The notes beneath the pieces are model-generated. The model did not search any database, was not told the origin of the DNA, and saw nothing but the letters and a program-made list of their open reading frames with translations. Of a DNA stretch of 64,000 bases, positions 19,455-29,949 are shown piece after piece (position 1 is the first letter of the stretch; the number at the start of each line of letters is the position of its first letter). A program made the position numbers and the translations under genes. The stretch is from Rugalucina vietnamica (taxonomy: Eukaryota > Mollusca > Bivalvia > Lucinida > Lucinidae). Location: positions 42,229,883 through 42,293,882 of the forward strand of contig OZ024879.1 in the NCBI GenBank assembly GCA_964017185.1, written 5' to 3'.

Positions 19455-20146
19455 CGGTTGATAACTATGCTGCCTTCTTTAATTGCACGCCGGTGGGTCG
19501 GGCGTCAGACTCTATGATGGCCCCGACTTAAAGCTATTCATTTTAGTTGTCTGTTGCTTGGCCCACCGGGGTCCAACTGATGTTTTTCTTTAGCTCCGGA
19601 GTTAGTAAGTTATTTGGCGCCCAGGGATCTCCATCGTCGGGCAGCTTACTGAATCTGTGAGTCCTGGTTTTTGATTCATCAGGATGTTTATCATGATTTA
19701 TTTGTTTGTTCTTGATGATTCATTTACTAGTTAGAGATTCACCACGAGGACCGAAGAACTAACTAAATGTTATGAACCACTGCAGAAGCTGAGTGAGGTT
19801 ACGGCCGTGTAAGATCGATTTAAACCCGCCAGTTACTTTGTGTTACTGATCGTTCCAAGTCGATACTTCTGTGGTGGTTCTTTTTGTTTTATGTCTTGGT
19901 GTTTAAAATATTTTTGTGCTGTTGGCGCCTTATGTATGTTTGCATATTTTTAGTTAAGTTAAGGTAACTGAGTGGCCACCTATGGGGAAAATAGCTGCTC
20001 ATTCAGCTTACGAAGTGTTTTCATGGTATAAGTGCCTGGTTGTTAGTTTGGTTTTTTCCCACCTTGGTTTTTGGAGTGGGAGTCTTTTTCTGATTGCGCC
20101 TTTTCCTGATCTTTGCCTACTTGTACCTTTTTTATACTGTCAGCTT
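19455..20146 (+). mobile_element. Penelope-like copy B (3' half) after the LINE
   Basis: It resumes the sequence broken at 13686, starting with the duplicated target CGGTTGATAACTATG. It then continues through the end of the reading frame and the complete family 3' region to GATCTTTGCCTACTTGTACC. Compared with copy A it lacks a few short segments. Confidence 0.8.
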
Positions 20147-20760
20147 TTGCTGGCATCCCTGTGTCTTGGTTTGCGGAATTATGGAATGTTTTAGGACCTC
20201 TGTGCTTGAGTTTTCTACTTCAAGCTTCCTTCCACTGATAAGTTTGGAAATCATATGAAGCACTTCAGCAATGTGTTTGCATTTACCACAAGGACATTCA
20301 CAAAGGCTGTTTATCACCTCACCAGTGTTCTTGTTTTAGTTTAAACCAATATATGTCAGCTCCTTTATACATTGCACCAACAATGTCTGTCATATAAATA
20401 TTGGGTGTGTGAATGCTCACGCTGCAGGCATGCACTTTCTGTCCCTTTTCTGTTTGATTGCCTTCACTTCTCCAGCAACCCGAGTGTCCACTGTCTGTTT
20501 GTACTTGAAATAAATATCTATTTGTTCTTTGGTCAGTTTGGGCAAATGAATCTTGTGTTCTGTCCTGAGCTGATGAAACCCTGATTTTGTTCAGTTAGGG
20601 TTAGTTGTATTGGGATTAGAGCAGGCTCTTCTTCGATGTGTTGATTACTGTCATGTGCTTTAAGCGTGTACAATGAAAGACAACACCACTTAGCAGTCTG
20701 GCAACACATTACGGGTACCTTTTCTTGATAGCCAATGAATCCATACAATATTGACTGACT
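20132..20760 (-). pseudogene. Possible SWIM-type zinc-finger gene remnant
   Basis: On the minus strand near 20317-20270 the residues CECPCGKCKHIAEVLHMIS fit the CxC...CxH pattern of SWIM zinc fingers, which often accompany YqaJ-type nucleases in invertebrate genomes. A YqaJ remnant lies at 23792-24192 on the same strand, but in the reverse of the usual domain order. A second open frame (20533-20748) is upstream. The assignment is tentative and the right-hand limit is arbitrary. Confidence 0.3.
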
Positions 20761-20916
20761 TCAATTCACTATACCAAGAAGCATAGTTAATAATAATTGA
20801 TAATGTAACCAAATTACTTTGTATGAAGCTGCAGGAATTTATTCCAACTACAATAATACAATTCTGTATAATTCACACAGATAATAGGTGAAGTTAGAGG
20901 GCTAACATTTACCATT
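20711..20916. repeat. About 210-bp tandem duplication, first copy (empty mariner site)
   Basis: The block with AATATTGACTGAC, CACTATACCAAGAAGCATAG and TTACTTTGTATGAAGCTGCA is repeated from 20917. In the second copy the same TTACTTTGTA/TGAAGCTGC junction is split by the element at 21023-22049, so this copy shows the pre-insertion state. Confidence 0.85.
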
Positions 20917-21022
20917 TCTTGATAGCAAATTAAGTCATACAATATTGACTGACGTCAATACACTATACCAAGAAGCATAGTTTATACTAATTGATAAACA
21001 AATGTAACCAAATTACTTTGTA

Positions 21023-22049
21023 CGTAGGTTGTTCGGAAAGTTCGTGTAATTGTGTTATATATCTCTCATAATTTTTATCTACTGTACTGGAAAGTTGATG
21101 TGCGTGAACGTCCACTTATTCTAAATTGTTGGTAGAAAAAGAAGGAGAAGTGCCCATAGAAACCGAAAATACAGGTTGTCGTGGCAACGTCATCGTCGGA
21201 GCAGTCCAAAAAATATCACTTTTTTAAACGAAGTCTTAAAGAAATAAACATAATTTCTGACTGTTTGCTCATCACGAGAAAAGCATGGAATCGTCTTGTA
21301 ATATTTCAACAACGTGACATTGCTTCCTGAAAATTTACAATCAGTTGGATGTTCAACAAAGAAGTTATGGTCCTTTATAACGAGGGTTGTCTTGGGAAAC
21401 CATGATGTCAAACTGTGTCGTTGCGTTGCAAAAGATTATGAACTTCTGTATTTACTTCATAAAACACACACAGAAACACTTAAGATGGTAAAATAAACAT
21501 GAAAACTATGAATAATATAGTTCAGCATTTATGTACAAATGATTCGCATGTTTTAAGAGTGGAATAAAAGCAACTGATGGCGCTTTAAGAAGTAACCGCC
21601 CGGCAGTAGAATTGTGTTCCATTAAGAATTGCGAAAAATCGGATGATTCAGCGGAGAATATTAGCAAAATAGACTCAGGGAGATGTATCACCACATACTG
21701 ATACTGGTTACGGAAACTTCAGACAAAAGAATGGTCAGACACATTAAATGCGTAGATATTGTTGGTGGTTAATACTGTTTATGCTGAGAAAGTGTGATCA
21801 TCGCCAACGGGATTAAAATAAAGTTTGACGTTTTCGCAACGTCATTTTGACTTTGGCGTGCTCCAGGTACCCGTACCTAACCTTTTTGTAATGAACATAT
21901 TTTTATTATGTCTTCATCTTGCATCATCTTGGTTTTTACAGCATTTATAGAGGACATCTTGAAGTTAAATTAGATATGTTTCGTTTTGTTTCACTATGAA
22001 TATTAGTTGAATGACCAAATAATTATTCGAACTTTCCGAACGCCTCTCG
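21023..22049. mobile_element. Mariner-like non-autonomous element with TA duplication
   Basis: The left end CGTAGGTTGTTCGGAAAGTT and the complement of the right end (CGAGAGGCGTTCGGAAAGTT) match strongly. Both are flanked by TA (21021-21022 and 22050-22051). The neighbouring empty copy at 20822 has a single TA, confirming mariner-type insertion. The 1027-bp interior shows no transposase catalytic motifs, so it must depend on an enzyme encoded elsewhere. Confidence 0.85.
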
Positions 22050-22253
22050 TATGAAGCTGCAGGACTTTATTCCAGCTACAATAACACAATCCTGAATGAT
22101 ACACTCAGATAATAGGTAAAGTAAGAGGGCTCACATTTACATGTAAACAATAATTATTATTGGCTTCATTTCAGGTAGATGTACAGATAAAAGCATCTTC
22201 ACCAGCTTTTCATTCAAATATATCTGTAAGTCTTATGTGTCATGTGGTGTAAA

Positions 22254-22309
22254 AGATAACCCCGAGCAACTGATTGTTAAAATATAACTTCAGTTGCTCG
22301 GGGTAATCT
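22254..22309. other. Strong 20-bp-arm hairpin
   Basis: AGATAACCCCGAGCAACTGA (22254-22273) and its complement at 22290-22309 differ at one position and enclose a 16-base loop. No T run follows and no transposon ends are obvious. Confidence 0.8.
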
Positions 22310-22610
22310 TATAAACTACAGGGTGCATAAAAATTAGTTATATAACAGTTTGGAGCATGAAATGCGGTGTATGTGCACTTTACCGCATGATATTTCATCC
22401 AGTTTTAAGAATGTTATGACCGATTTGCTAACTGGTCCTATCCCAATTGCACACCGTGTATCATGGGGATTTATCAGTATAAAAGATATTGAATGTTCCA
22501 AGATACTTATAGTGTATATGTGTTTTTGTATTTCTCCTAACATTATAATATGCATATTCTTTCACTGTGATTTGGTCCTAAAATATGATTTCTTCAATAG
22601 CATTCTTTCA

Positions 22611-23133
22611 CCGGGGTCCAACTGGTGTTTTTCTTTTGCTCCGGACTTAGTAGGTTATTCGGCGCCCAGGGATCTCCATCGTCGGGCAGCTTAATCAATC
22701 TGTGAGTCCTGGTTTTTGATTCATCAGGATGTTTTTCATTATTTATTTGTTTGTTCTTGATGATTCATTGACTAGTTAGAGATTCACCACGAGGGTGAGG
22801 TTAGGCGCCTGTAAAACCGGTTTAAGCCCGCCAGTAACTTTGTGTTACTGATCGTTCCAATGCGATACTTCTGTGGTGGTTCTTTTTGTTTTGTGTCTTG
22901 GTGTTTAAATTCTTTTTGTGCTGTTGGCGCCTTATGTGTGTTTTCATAGTTTTAGTTAAGGTAACTGAGTGGCCACCTATTGGGAAAATAGCTGCTCATT
23001 CGGCTTACGATATGTTTCATGGTATAAGTACTTGATTGTTATTTTAGTTTTTTCCCACTTCGGTTTTTGGAGTGGGAATCTTTTTCTGATTGCGCCTTTT
23101 CCTGATCTTTGCCTACTTTACCTTTTAATAGTC
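22611..23133 (+). mobile_element. Penelope-like element, 3'-end copy C
   Basis: It starts at CCGGGGTCCAACTGGTGTTT and ends at GATCTTTGCCTACTTTACC. It lacks the GACCGAAGAAC...CTGCAGAAGC segment present in copies A, B and D. It is 5'-truncated and has no coding sequence. Confidence 0.75.
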
Positions 23134-23454
23134 GAAACCGCGGTATGGCCCATCCCCGTTCTCATTAATGTGTTCTCTGCTCTTAAAGGATCTCAGTTAT
23201 AATTTGTATTCAGTTATTATCCAGTTCTTTAGGGTAGACTTTACACTCACTTGCCCCTGCCCCCGAGAAAGTATTACTATAGCTGTTGGGTGGATGTTAA
23301 CCCAAGTTATTCAACAACAACAATCTCAAACACTAAAGTCCAAGTTTGTTAAGGTTTAGTTGTGGCTTATTTAAGTCAACAATTTCCAGTCATGTTGCCA
23401 CTGTTGTCTAGGTATTAAACAGTATTATGGGGAGTTAATGATGTGTCTCTTAAA
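23134..23454. other. No gene seen
   Basis: AT-rich sequence between a Penelope tail and a family A repeat. Short frames only. Confidence 0.3.
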
Positions 23455-23660
23455 ATTGCCCCGCCCATCGGGGTGTTTGAAAAATAGATGGGCTGCTTGT
23501 GCCTCCAGGCAAAGATTCTAATCTACTGACCGACCATCTGATTACTGGTTAACCACTCATGGCTGAGCCTGCCCAGAAAAATAGTTTAGTTGAGCCAACC
23601 AGTTAGGTGGTTATATTTATGAAGCACATTTTGAGTGTCATGACATCCTTATGCTGGGAA
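23455..23660 (-). repeat. Dispersed repeat family A, copy 2
   Basis: It matches the distal part of the copy at 44608-44895 in reverse, with ATAGATGGGCTG, CTGATTACTGGTTAACCACT and GAGCCTGCCCAG, and ends in the AAGCACAT...GTCATGACATCC block. A deletion removes most of the middle. Confidence 0.65.
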
Positions 23661-23791
23661 AAAGTAATTAGACACCACGCTCCAATCTCCGACTGAACAG
23701 TTCTGGCAGGATACAATCTATGTATAATTGTTTCAGGTATGTCTAAATAAATATTAAAACTGAGATCCCTTAAATAATCTTCCCACAATGT

Positions 23792-24192
23792 TCATTTAAA
23801 GTAGAGCCTCTCACACCATTGTATGTGGATAACACTCATCTGCCCTAGCGCTTGGAGGCAGTATTTGTGTGATGATTTCAAACAGCATTTTCCATCAATT
23901 AGATCACAGTTCAAACTGTTGCCTTCACAACACTCTTGATGAGTTTTGGATATCCATGTTCTGATGCTGGACATTTCACCTAAAGCAAACCATTCATTGC
24001 TTCTCCATTATCAATGTTTGGAACAATTTCATCGGGACTGGCTCCCAAATAATAGGGACAATCTTTGAACACAAACGGACCACAAGTTTTAACTCTCCTT
24101 TTCATATACATTTTGTATTTACTTATTGCAGCAGGCTCCTGCTTTCGACCCCATCTTGTATATTTGCTTTCAAACTGAGAGCTACATAGCAT
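23792..24192 (-). pseudogene. YqaJ-type (lambda exonuclease family) nuclease remnant
   Basis: The minus strand encodes RWGRKQEPAAISKYK followed by LGASPDEIV, the paired motif of YqaJ/lambda-exonuclease-like nucleases, which digest DNA ends and are frequent in mobile elements of invertebrates. After a stop near 23980 a second frame supplies LKSSHKYCLQALGQM, resembling the later Lys/Gln motif of the fold. The frame change, the stop and the missing N-terminal part mark it as a decayed fragment. Confidence 0.5.
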
Positions 24193-25024
24193 CCTACTAA
24201 TAACAGAATTTTGATCATTGTTTACTTTCTTATTTACTACATCATTGTTATTGTTTTCCTTTCACTTATCCACAATTCATGTTTTGCTTGGCCACGAGTT
24301 TTTTCCGTTGTAATTGTAATTTCACTTCGTACACAAAGAATTCTGTTTTCATCTGATTTTCAACCATGTTTATTGCCTCTTCTTATTTCACACCTACACT
24401 ATCTCAAAAACAAAAAAAAATACATCTAAAAGACATGATAGGTTTCTGGATGAGACTTCAGTTCTTTTATATTTAAAAGTTTCAATCCCCTGCCTTTGAG
24501 TGTATTGCTTCTAAATTAGAGATCTAAACCTTTCAAGACTCACCACCTGTTCCTTCTTTGCACCACTACGAAAGTTCGTAGACACCATTAATATTTTTAG
24601 CAGGAAAAGAAATGCACACAAAATGAATATATCCAGTTTTGCAAAAATATTTCATGAACTAATGGTGTTTTTATGAAAATCTGGCCAACACGACAACTTA
24701 TACAGCCTTTTCTGTGCACCTGACCGGGAGCGGGGCATGGGTCGACGTTTCAGTGACGTTATTTGAAGATTATTGCTGTCAGTGTGTTATATATTTGTGA
24801 CGTTCAACCGATGTTTCAGTCTTTTTTCCACATAAGGCTCTTGGATATCGGTACATCTTTTTCATGGGAATCCAGCTGTCAAATGCAAATCTGTACTGTC
24901 GCTAAGTTCTCTGACGACCGGATGAACATAAGAAACAATTTTCACGCGCTCAGTATGTCAGACGAGTGCCCATCTGCCTCCGTTTATCATCACAGACAAT
25001 CTGTCGAGCAACCAAAAATCCAAG
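24193..25024. other. No gene recognised
   Basis: Short frames on both strands, none with a motif. A GC-richer segment near 24720-24760 (GACCGGGAGCGGGGC) stands out from the AT-rich surroundings. Confidence 0.3.
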
Positions 25025-25300
25025 ATGTCTCATATACCAGAGCTTTTCGTTGTTGTTTGTATTATTTCCATCTTGATTTGTTTGGCGACTCCCAAAACAA
25101 AAACACACGATTTAATTAATGTTGGCAGTTTTCAAACATTTTTGTTCGCACTGGATCTGAACTTTTACTCACAAATACCAAACACAAACATTCAGAAATT
25201 GATGTTGATTGAACGTTTTGACACGCGGCCCTACCATCAAGCAAACCAGAGGACCAGTGGTCCTGAGAACGCTCACCTGAAGCCTGATCCTGGAGTATTA
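25025..25300 (+). other. Short ORF with signal-peptide-like start
   Basis: ATG at 25025 opens MSHIPELFVVVCIISILICL, with the hydrophobic core and small residues expected of a secretion signal. About 70 further residues follow before the frame runs into the repeat that begins near 25265. It could be the first exon of a secreted peptide or a chance frame. There is no homology call. Confidence 0.22.
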
Positions 25301-26487
25301 AGTCATCATGAAATGACCTTGACCTTGAAAACTCACACACCTTTATTGAATTCATAAGCTGTCTGCATCTGCAAAGATTCAGGTCTCAGGCTGCAATAGT
25401 TCCCAAACCCAGTGATTTCTGAGAAAACTATAATTTTAATTTTGATATTCAAATGACCTTGGGTCAAGGTCAAGAAAAGTGTGTATGGACGACAGACTGG
25501 CCAAGGTCAAGAGATGACCTTGACCTAAATTAATCACATACCTTCATCTACTCCATTAGTTGTTTGCATCCACCACTTTTCAGGCATCAGGCTGCAATAG
25601 TTTTCAAAAAATCCATAGTTTTCACTTTTTCCCATGTAAAAGCCTATGTTTCCAAAATTGACCTTGCCGTAAAATAGGTCAAGGTCATCCTACGGTCATC
25701 ATTTTATCAAACTGATGAGCTGGAGTCCCAAATGCTACATACCAAGTTTCATGAAAATCGGCCTGCCGGTTCTGGAGAAGAAGATTTTTGAGTGGTTTTT
25801 ACCATATATGGGCGTGGCGGCCATCTTGGTCATGTGACCTGGATTTCGCGATCAAACTTTCGTCTCCCCTACCCATGGATGCTCCACATAAAATTTCACT
25901 TTGATTGGCCCAGCAGTTTCAGAGAAGAAGATCTTTGAAAAGTGTGTATGGACGACAGACTGGCCAAGGTCAAGAGATGACCTTGACCTAAATTAATCAC
26001 ATACCTTCATCTAATCCATTAGTTGTTTGCATCTACCACTTTTCAGGCATCAGGCTGCAATAGTTTTCAAAAAATCCATAGTTTTCACTTTTTCCCATGT
26101 AAAAGCCTATGTTTCCAAATTTGACCTTGCCGTAAAATAGGTCAAGGTCATCCAAGGGTCATCATTTTATCAAACTATGAAGGGCTGAAGTCCCCGATGC
26201 TACATAGCAAGTTTCGTGGAAATCGGCCCACCGGTTCTGGAGAAGATTTTTGAGCGGTTTTTAACATATATGGGCGTGGCGGCCATCTTGGTCATGTGAC
26301 CTGGATTTCGCGATCAAACTTGAAATGCCACTACCCAAGGAGGCTCCACATAAAATTTCAACTAGATCGGCCAAGCGGTTTCAGAGAAGAAGATCTTTGA
26401 AATTGTGGACGACGGACGGACGGACGGACGCCGGCTCATGGCCATCCTATAAGCTCACCTTGTGAGCCTTCGGCTCAGGTGAGCTAA
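25265..26487. mobile_element. Non-coding element with GCTCACCTGA ends and an internal tandem duplication
   Basis: The left end GCTCACCTGAAGCC and the right end GGCTCAGGTGAGC are inverted. The right end reads CTCACCTTGTGAGCCTTCGG then CTCAGGTGAGCTAAAAA, a terminus I associate with abundant mollusc repeats, and is preceded by GGACGGACGGACG. Inside, a block starting GTGTATGGACGACAGACTGG occurs at 25481 and again at 25944. It contains many AAGGTCA/TGACCTTG half-sites. Confidence 0.7.
25481..26400 (+). repeat. 463-bp tandem duplication
   Basis: Two collinear units (25481-25943 and 25944-26400) share GTGTATGGACGACAGACTGG, ACTTTTTCCCATGTAAAAGC, ATGGGCGTGGCGGCCATCTT and other blocks, with scattered substitutions and small indels, so the duplication is not recent. 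Confidence 0.85.
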
Positions 26488-27164
26488 AAACTGGTCATAT
26501 CAAGTTTTTTATATTTAAGAATTGCACCCAATTTCTAAAATATACTCATAAGATATTGCTGCTTGAAATTATACAAAACACTTGTTCTAATACGTATTCT
26601 AATAACTAACGAGTCTACGAAATTTTCTGGCAAACCTCGTTGATACCTGAAATAGTTTCAGCTGAATCACTTTACAATTTGTTATATTGTAGGTCTTGTG
26701 GTTGCTTTGGAATTATATTTTCTTTTCGTTTTTGGGTTATTCCATTTGCATGTGATTTGGATGAAAGTGTACCACCCCTCCTATTTTCGTCAGCTCTATT
26801 AAACAGTATTTTTTTCTTAAGCTCGGAATCAGCTTGTTAAAACAGCTTCAAACGGAAACAATTTTTTCCCATCAAGTTCAAGCGCAGATCACTTTGGCTG
26901 AGGTTAGCTACTGTGATTTTCTTGTGTGGACGAATATGGGAATACACATTGAAAGAATGAAAATAAACTATTTTTGATTATGTTTAGTAAGCTGAAATCA
27001 TACTTCAGAAAGGTAGTTTTAGCAGAAATCCTCACTCAGAATAAGACTTCAGTCAGAAATTGCAGAATCACTAGTAAGTGACACAAAACCTTCGGATAAG
27101 AAAGGTTAATAAATCTCCATACTAGAATCAATCACAGACGTTTTGGCCGGAATATGATTTTCAT
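26488..27164. other. No gene seen
   Basis: AT-rich. One plus-strand frame (26640-26840) has no recognisable feature. Confidence 0.3.
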
Positions 27165-27770
27165 CCTGAATAGACAAGTGTATGTAGGCAATGAAAAGGA
27201 AAAGGTGCAATCACAGAAAAATTTGAACTCCAAAATCCTAGGTGGGATAAACTTAATGGCAATTAGGTACTTATATTTAGAAAATCTATAGTAAGCCGAG
27301 TGAACAGCTATTTCCCCATTGGCGGTCATTCAGTTCCCCGAATTCAACTTGAACTATAAAAACGTATATAAGGTTAAAAGGTACAAGTAGGCAAAGATCA
27401 GGAAGAGGATCAATCAGAAAAAAATTTCCACTCCAAAAACGGAGGTAAACAATCAGGTACTTTTACCATGAAAGAGTAGCTATTTTCCAAATAGGTGGCC
27501 ATTCAATTCCCTAAACTTAACTAAAATATGTAAAAGTACAAGTAACCTACGACCAGGAAAAAGCGCAATTTAAAAGGTCCCCACTCCAAAATCCGAGGCG
27601 GAAAAATAAACAAACTAATACTAAGTTACTTATACCATGAAAACATTTCGTAAGCCAAATGAGCAGCTATTTTCCCAATAGATGGACAATCAGCTATATA
27701 AACTTAACTAAAAATATTATAACATACATAAGGCGCCAACAGCACAAAAATCAATAATATAAAAGCGATT
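27165..27770 (-). repeat. Three tandem copies of the Penelope 3' tail
   Basis: Diverged minus-strand copies of the last 150 to 220 bp of the Penelope family start near 27165, 27378 and 27536. Each runs from the TACAAGTAGGCAAAGATCAG-like end (weakest in the first) through the AAA-GAGCAGCTATTT block toward CTTAACT. The last continues to AAGGCGCCAACAGCACAAAA. They are head to tail with no full element attached. Confidence 0.75.
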
Positions 27771-28534
27771 TAACAGGTTACAGATCAAATCAGGGGTGCC
27801 TGCAAAGTAGAAATAGCGTGGGGGACTTGGAGCCGAGCTTTGGCTCAAAGTCGTCACGTTTTCATAAATAGTGGCGGTTTAAAGTCTGAGCGATCTCATG
27901 AGGTCAATTTGGGATCAGCGATCTTCGATCTCAGGAGCTCTGTTAGGATCGATCTTAAGAGGTCTTGTAAGATCGATCTTAAAGAGGTACATCTTAAGAG
28001 CGGGCTTATAATTGACATTAGATAACTACTCATATAAATGAATTAAAAAGTTAAACAAAAGATTCTAAGCACAAAGTTGTCACTAAAAGGAGTCTGTAGG
28101 AAAACAACGGTGTCGCCGCCCAAGTTCAACGGTTTATTAACGTTTTTGTAACCGTTCGTGAAACGAAGTTGCGCGTCTTTTAAAAAGACACGGCATATTT
28201 TCGTATTTCTCGTAATATTGATATTTTTTTCATTTGTCGTCTTTTATTTTGTTAGAAAATTCATTTGATCTGAAAACTTGATATAAATTGCCGTTTCTGT
28301 GCTTGATACGAAACTTTGATTTCGCAGCCCTTTTGTACCGATTATAACGATTTAGAACAAAGGAAAAACACGTGAGTGCAATATTATCATTATTTTCTCT
28401 ATGACTAGCGTGAAAAAGCATGTAAAGAATATACATTGGTATTAACAGTATGATTTCCCTTTTGTAATAACCTTGACGAAAACAGCCCATCTCCCGATTT
28501 GATATTTTGATTGAATATCATGTGTTTTCGCGAC
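27771..28534. other. Unassigned, with GATCGATCTTAAGAGGT repeats
   Basis: Short imperfect repeats of GATCGATCTTAAGAGGT lie at about 27890-28000. A minus-strand frame at 28230-28490 (86 codons, basic) has no motif. A self-complementary GTCTTTTAAAAAGAC lies near 28176. Confidence 0.3.
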
Positions 28535-28586
28535 CACGAAGCGGAAGACTTCCAGTTTAGCGGTCCCCAGTAATTGACAAAAAAAG

Positions 28587-28796
28587 GCGCGCTTCGCGCG
28601 CATTAGAGTGCGCAAAGCTCACCATGGACGACCAAAGGTCGTCGCGTGCTTCGCACGCAAGATACTATATAGAGAGACACGCGACAGCGTGTCGATCTCC
28701 TTAAAAAGGCAACAAAACGCAAAAATAAGCACAAAAATGAATTCGCCGTGCGATTTTATGTTAATACCTTCGGTATGAAATACCGAAAGGTATTAA
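28587..28796. other. Cluster of five perfect or near-perfect hairpins
   Basis: Arms and loops: GCGCGC-TTC-GCGCGC (28587-28601), GACGACC-AAA-GGTCGTC (28627-28643), GCGTGC-TTC-GCACGC (28644-28658), GACACGC-GACA-GCGTGTC (28676-28693), and a stem formed by TTAATACCTTCGGTAT and its imperfect complement (28761-28796). They lie between the left terminus of the Merlin element and its transposase. Confidence 0.9.
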
Positions 28797-28964
28797 TTCG
28801 TTTTTAAATATCAAAAGAATCCATTCAGTGGTGTCCAGTTTCGGGAGGTTAATCAGCAACAAGAGTCACGTGATAAACCGGAAGCACGCGCAGAGTTTCC
28901 AATGTAAACAAAGAGCTGTCAAAAGCGTTTCATTGCGAAAAAAGTCAAAAAAAAAGCTGTCTAA

Positions 28965-29949
28965 ATGCCTCTCAGGCTGAGAAATCTGTTTAAGATCGCA
29001 GAAAGTATTGAAAGTCTCATAAATTGGTTGTTCCAGTTAGGTTTGGTTCTTCAGTTAGGTGGTGTTTTGTGTAAATTTTGTGAAAAGGGTCGTTTTGGTC
29101 TGAGAAAGGACGCATCGTTCAGTACAGACCAGTGTTACTGGCGGTGTTCAAACAAAGCATGCGGCAAGAAGGTATCAATAAGGCAAGGCTCATGGTTCTC
29201 AAATAGTAATCTGTCCCTCGAGACTATAGTTCTTCTAACTTACTTCTGGGTTTACAGGGCGGAACAGGAGTTTGTCAAGCACGAGTTAGGAATTTCCCAC
29301 ACAACAATCGTGGACTGGTATAATTTTTCAAGAGAAGTGTGCATCTCTATTCTAGAAAGATTCAGTGAACGGATTGGGGGTCCAGGAAAAGTTGTTGAGA
29401 TTGATGAGTCCAAATTTGGAAAAAGGAAGTTTCACAGAGGGAGAAGAGTGGACGGTGTTTGGGTTTTTGGGGGAATCGAAAGAGAGACCAAAAAGTGTTT
29501 TTTTCAAGTGTGTAGCTGACAGAACAGCCAATACCCTAGTGTCCATCATTAAGGAAAACATCTTGCCTGGTACCACAATTTATTCAGACTGTTGGAAAGC
29601 ATACAGCTCCCTTAACAGCGAAGGCTTCTCACACCTCACTGTCAACCATTCAGTCAATTTCGTTGACCCTGAGACAGGCACCCACACAAATACGATTGAA
29701 AGTACCTGGAGGGCTTTGAAGAAATCACTGCCAAAAAACGGAACTACAAAGGACCTGTATGATACATATTTCGCTCAGTACTGCGTCAGAAAACAATTTC
29801 TAATTGACAGAGAAGACCCATTCCTAGAATTCCTCCAATTAATTAAGCAAGTGTATACCCCAAAGTTTGAACCAACTCAGGAAGAAATAGAGACATACAG
29901 AAAAAGAAAAGAAGAGAAAAAGACTGAAGTAGCACCACCCAAAACACAA
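28965..29949 (+). pseudogene. Merlin transposase 1 (ISXO2-like DDE), frameshifted
   Basis: A cut-and-paste transposase. Two Cys pairs near residues 36 to 65 (CKFCEKG and CSNKACGKK) form a zinc ribbon. The catalytic triad is visible as EIDESKFGK near 147, then YSDCWKAY and NTIESTWRALKK in the second half. The first frame stops at 29519. The second half is in the next register, and the change occurs near the seven-T run at about 29498, where the two frames overlap around VWVFGG and the following CVADRTAN. The downstream frame does not end naturally: it runs 50 codons into antisense Penelope sequence to a stop at 30099. Both defects make it inactive. Confidence 0.85.
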
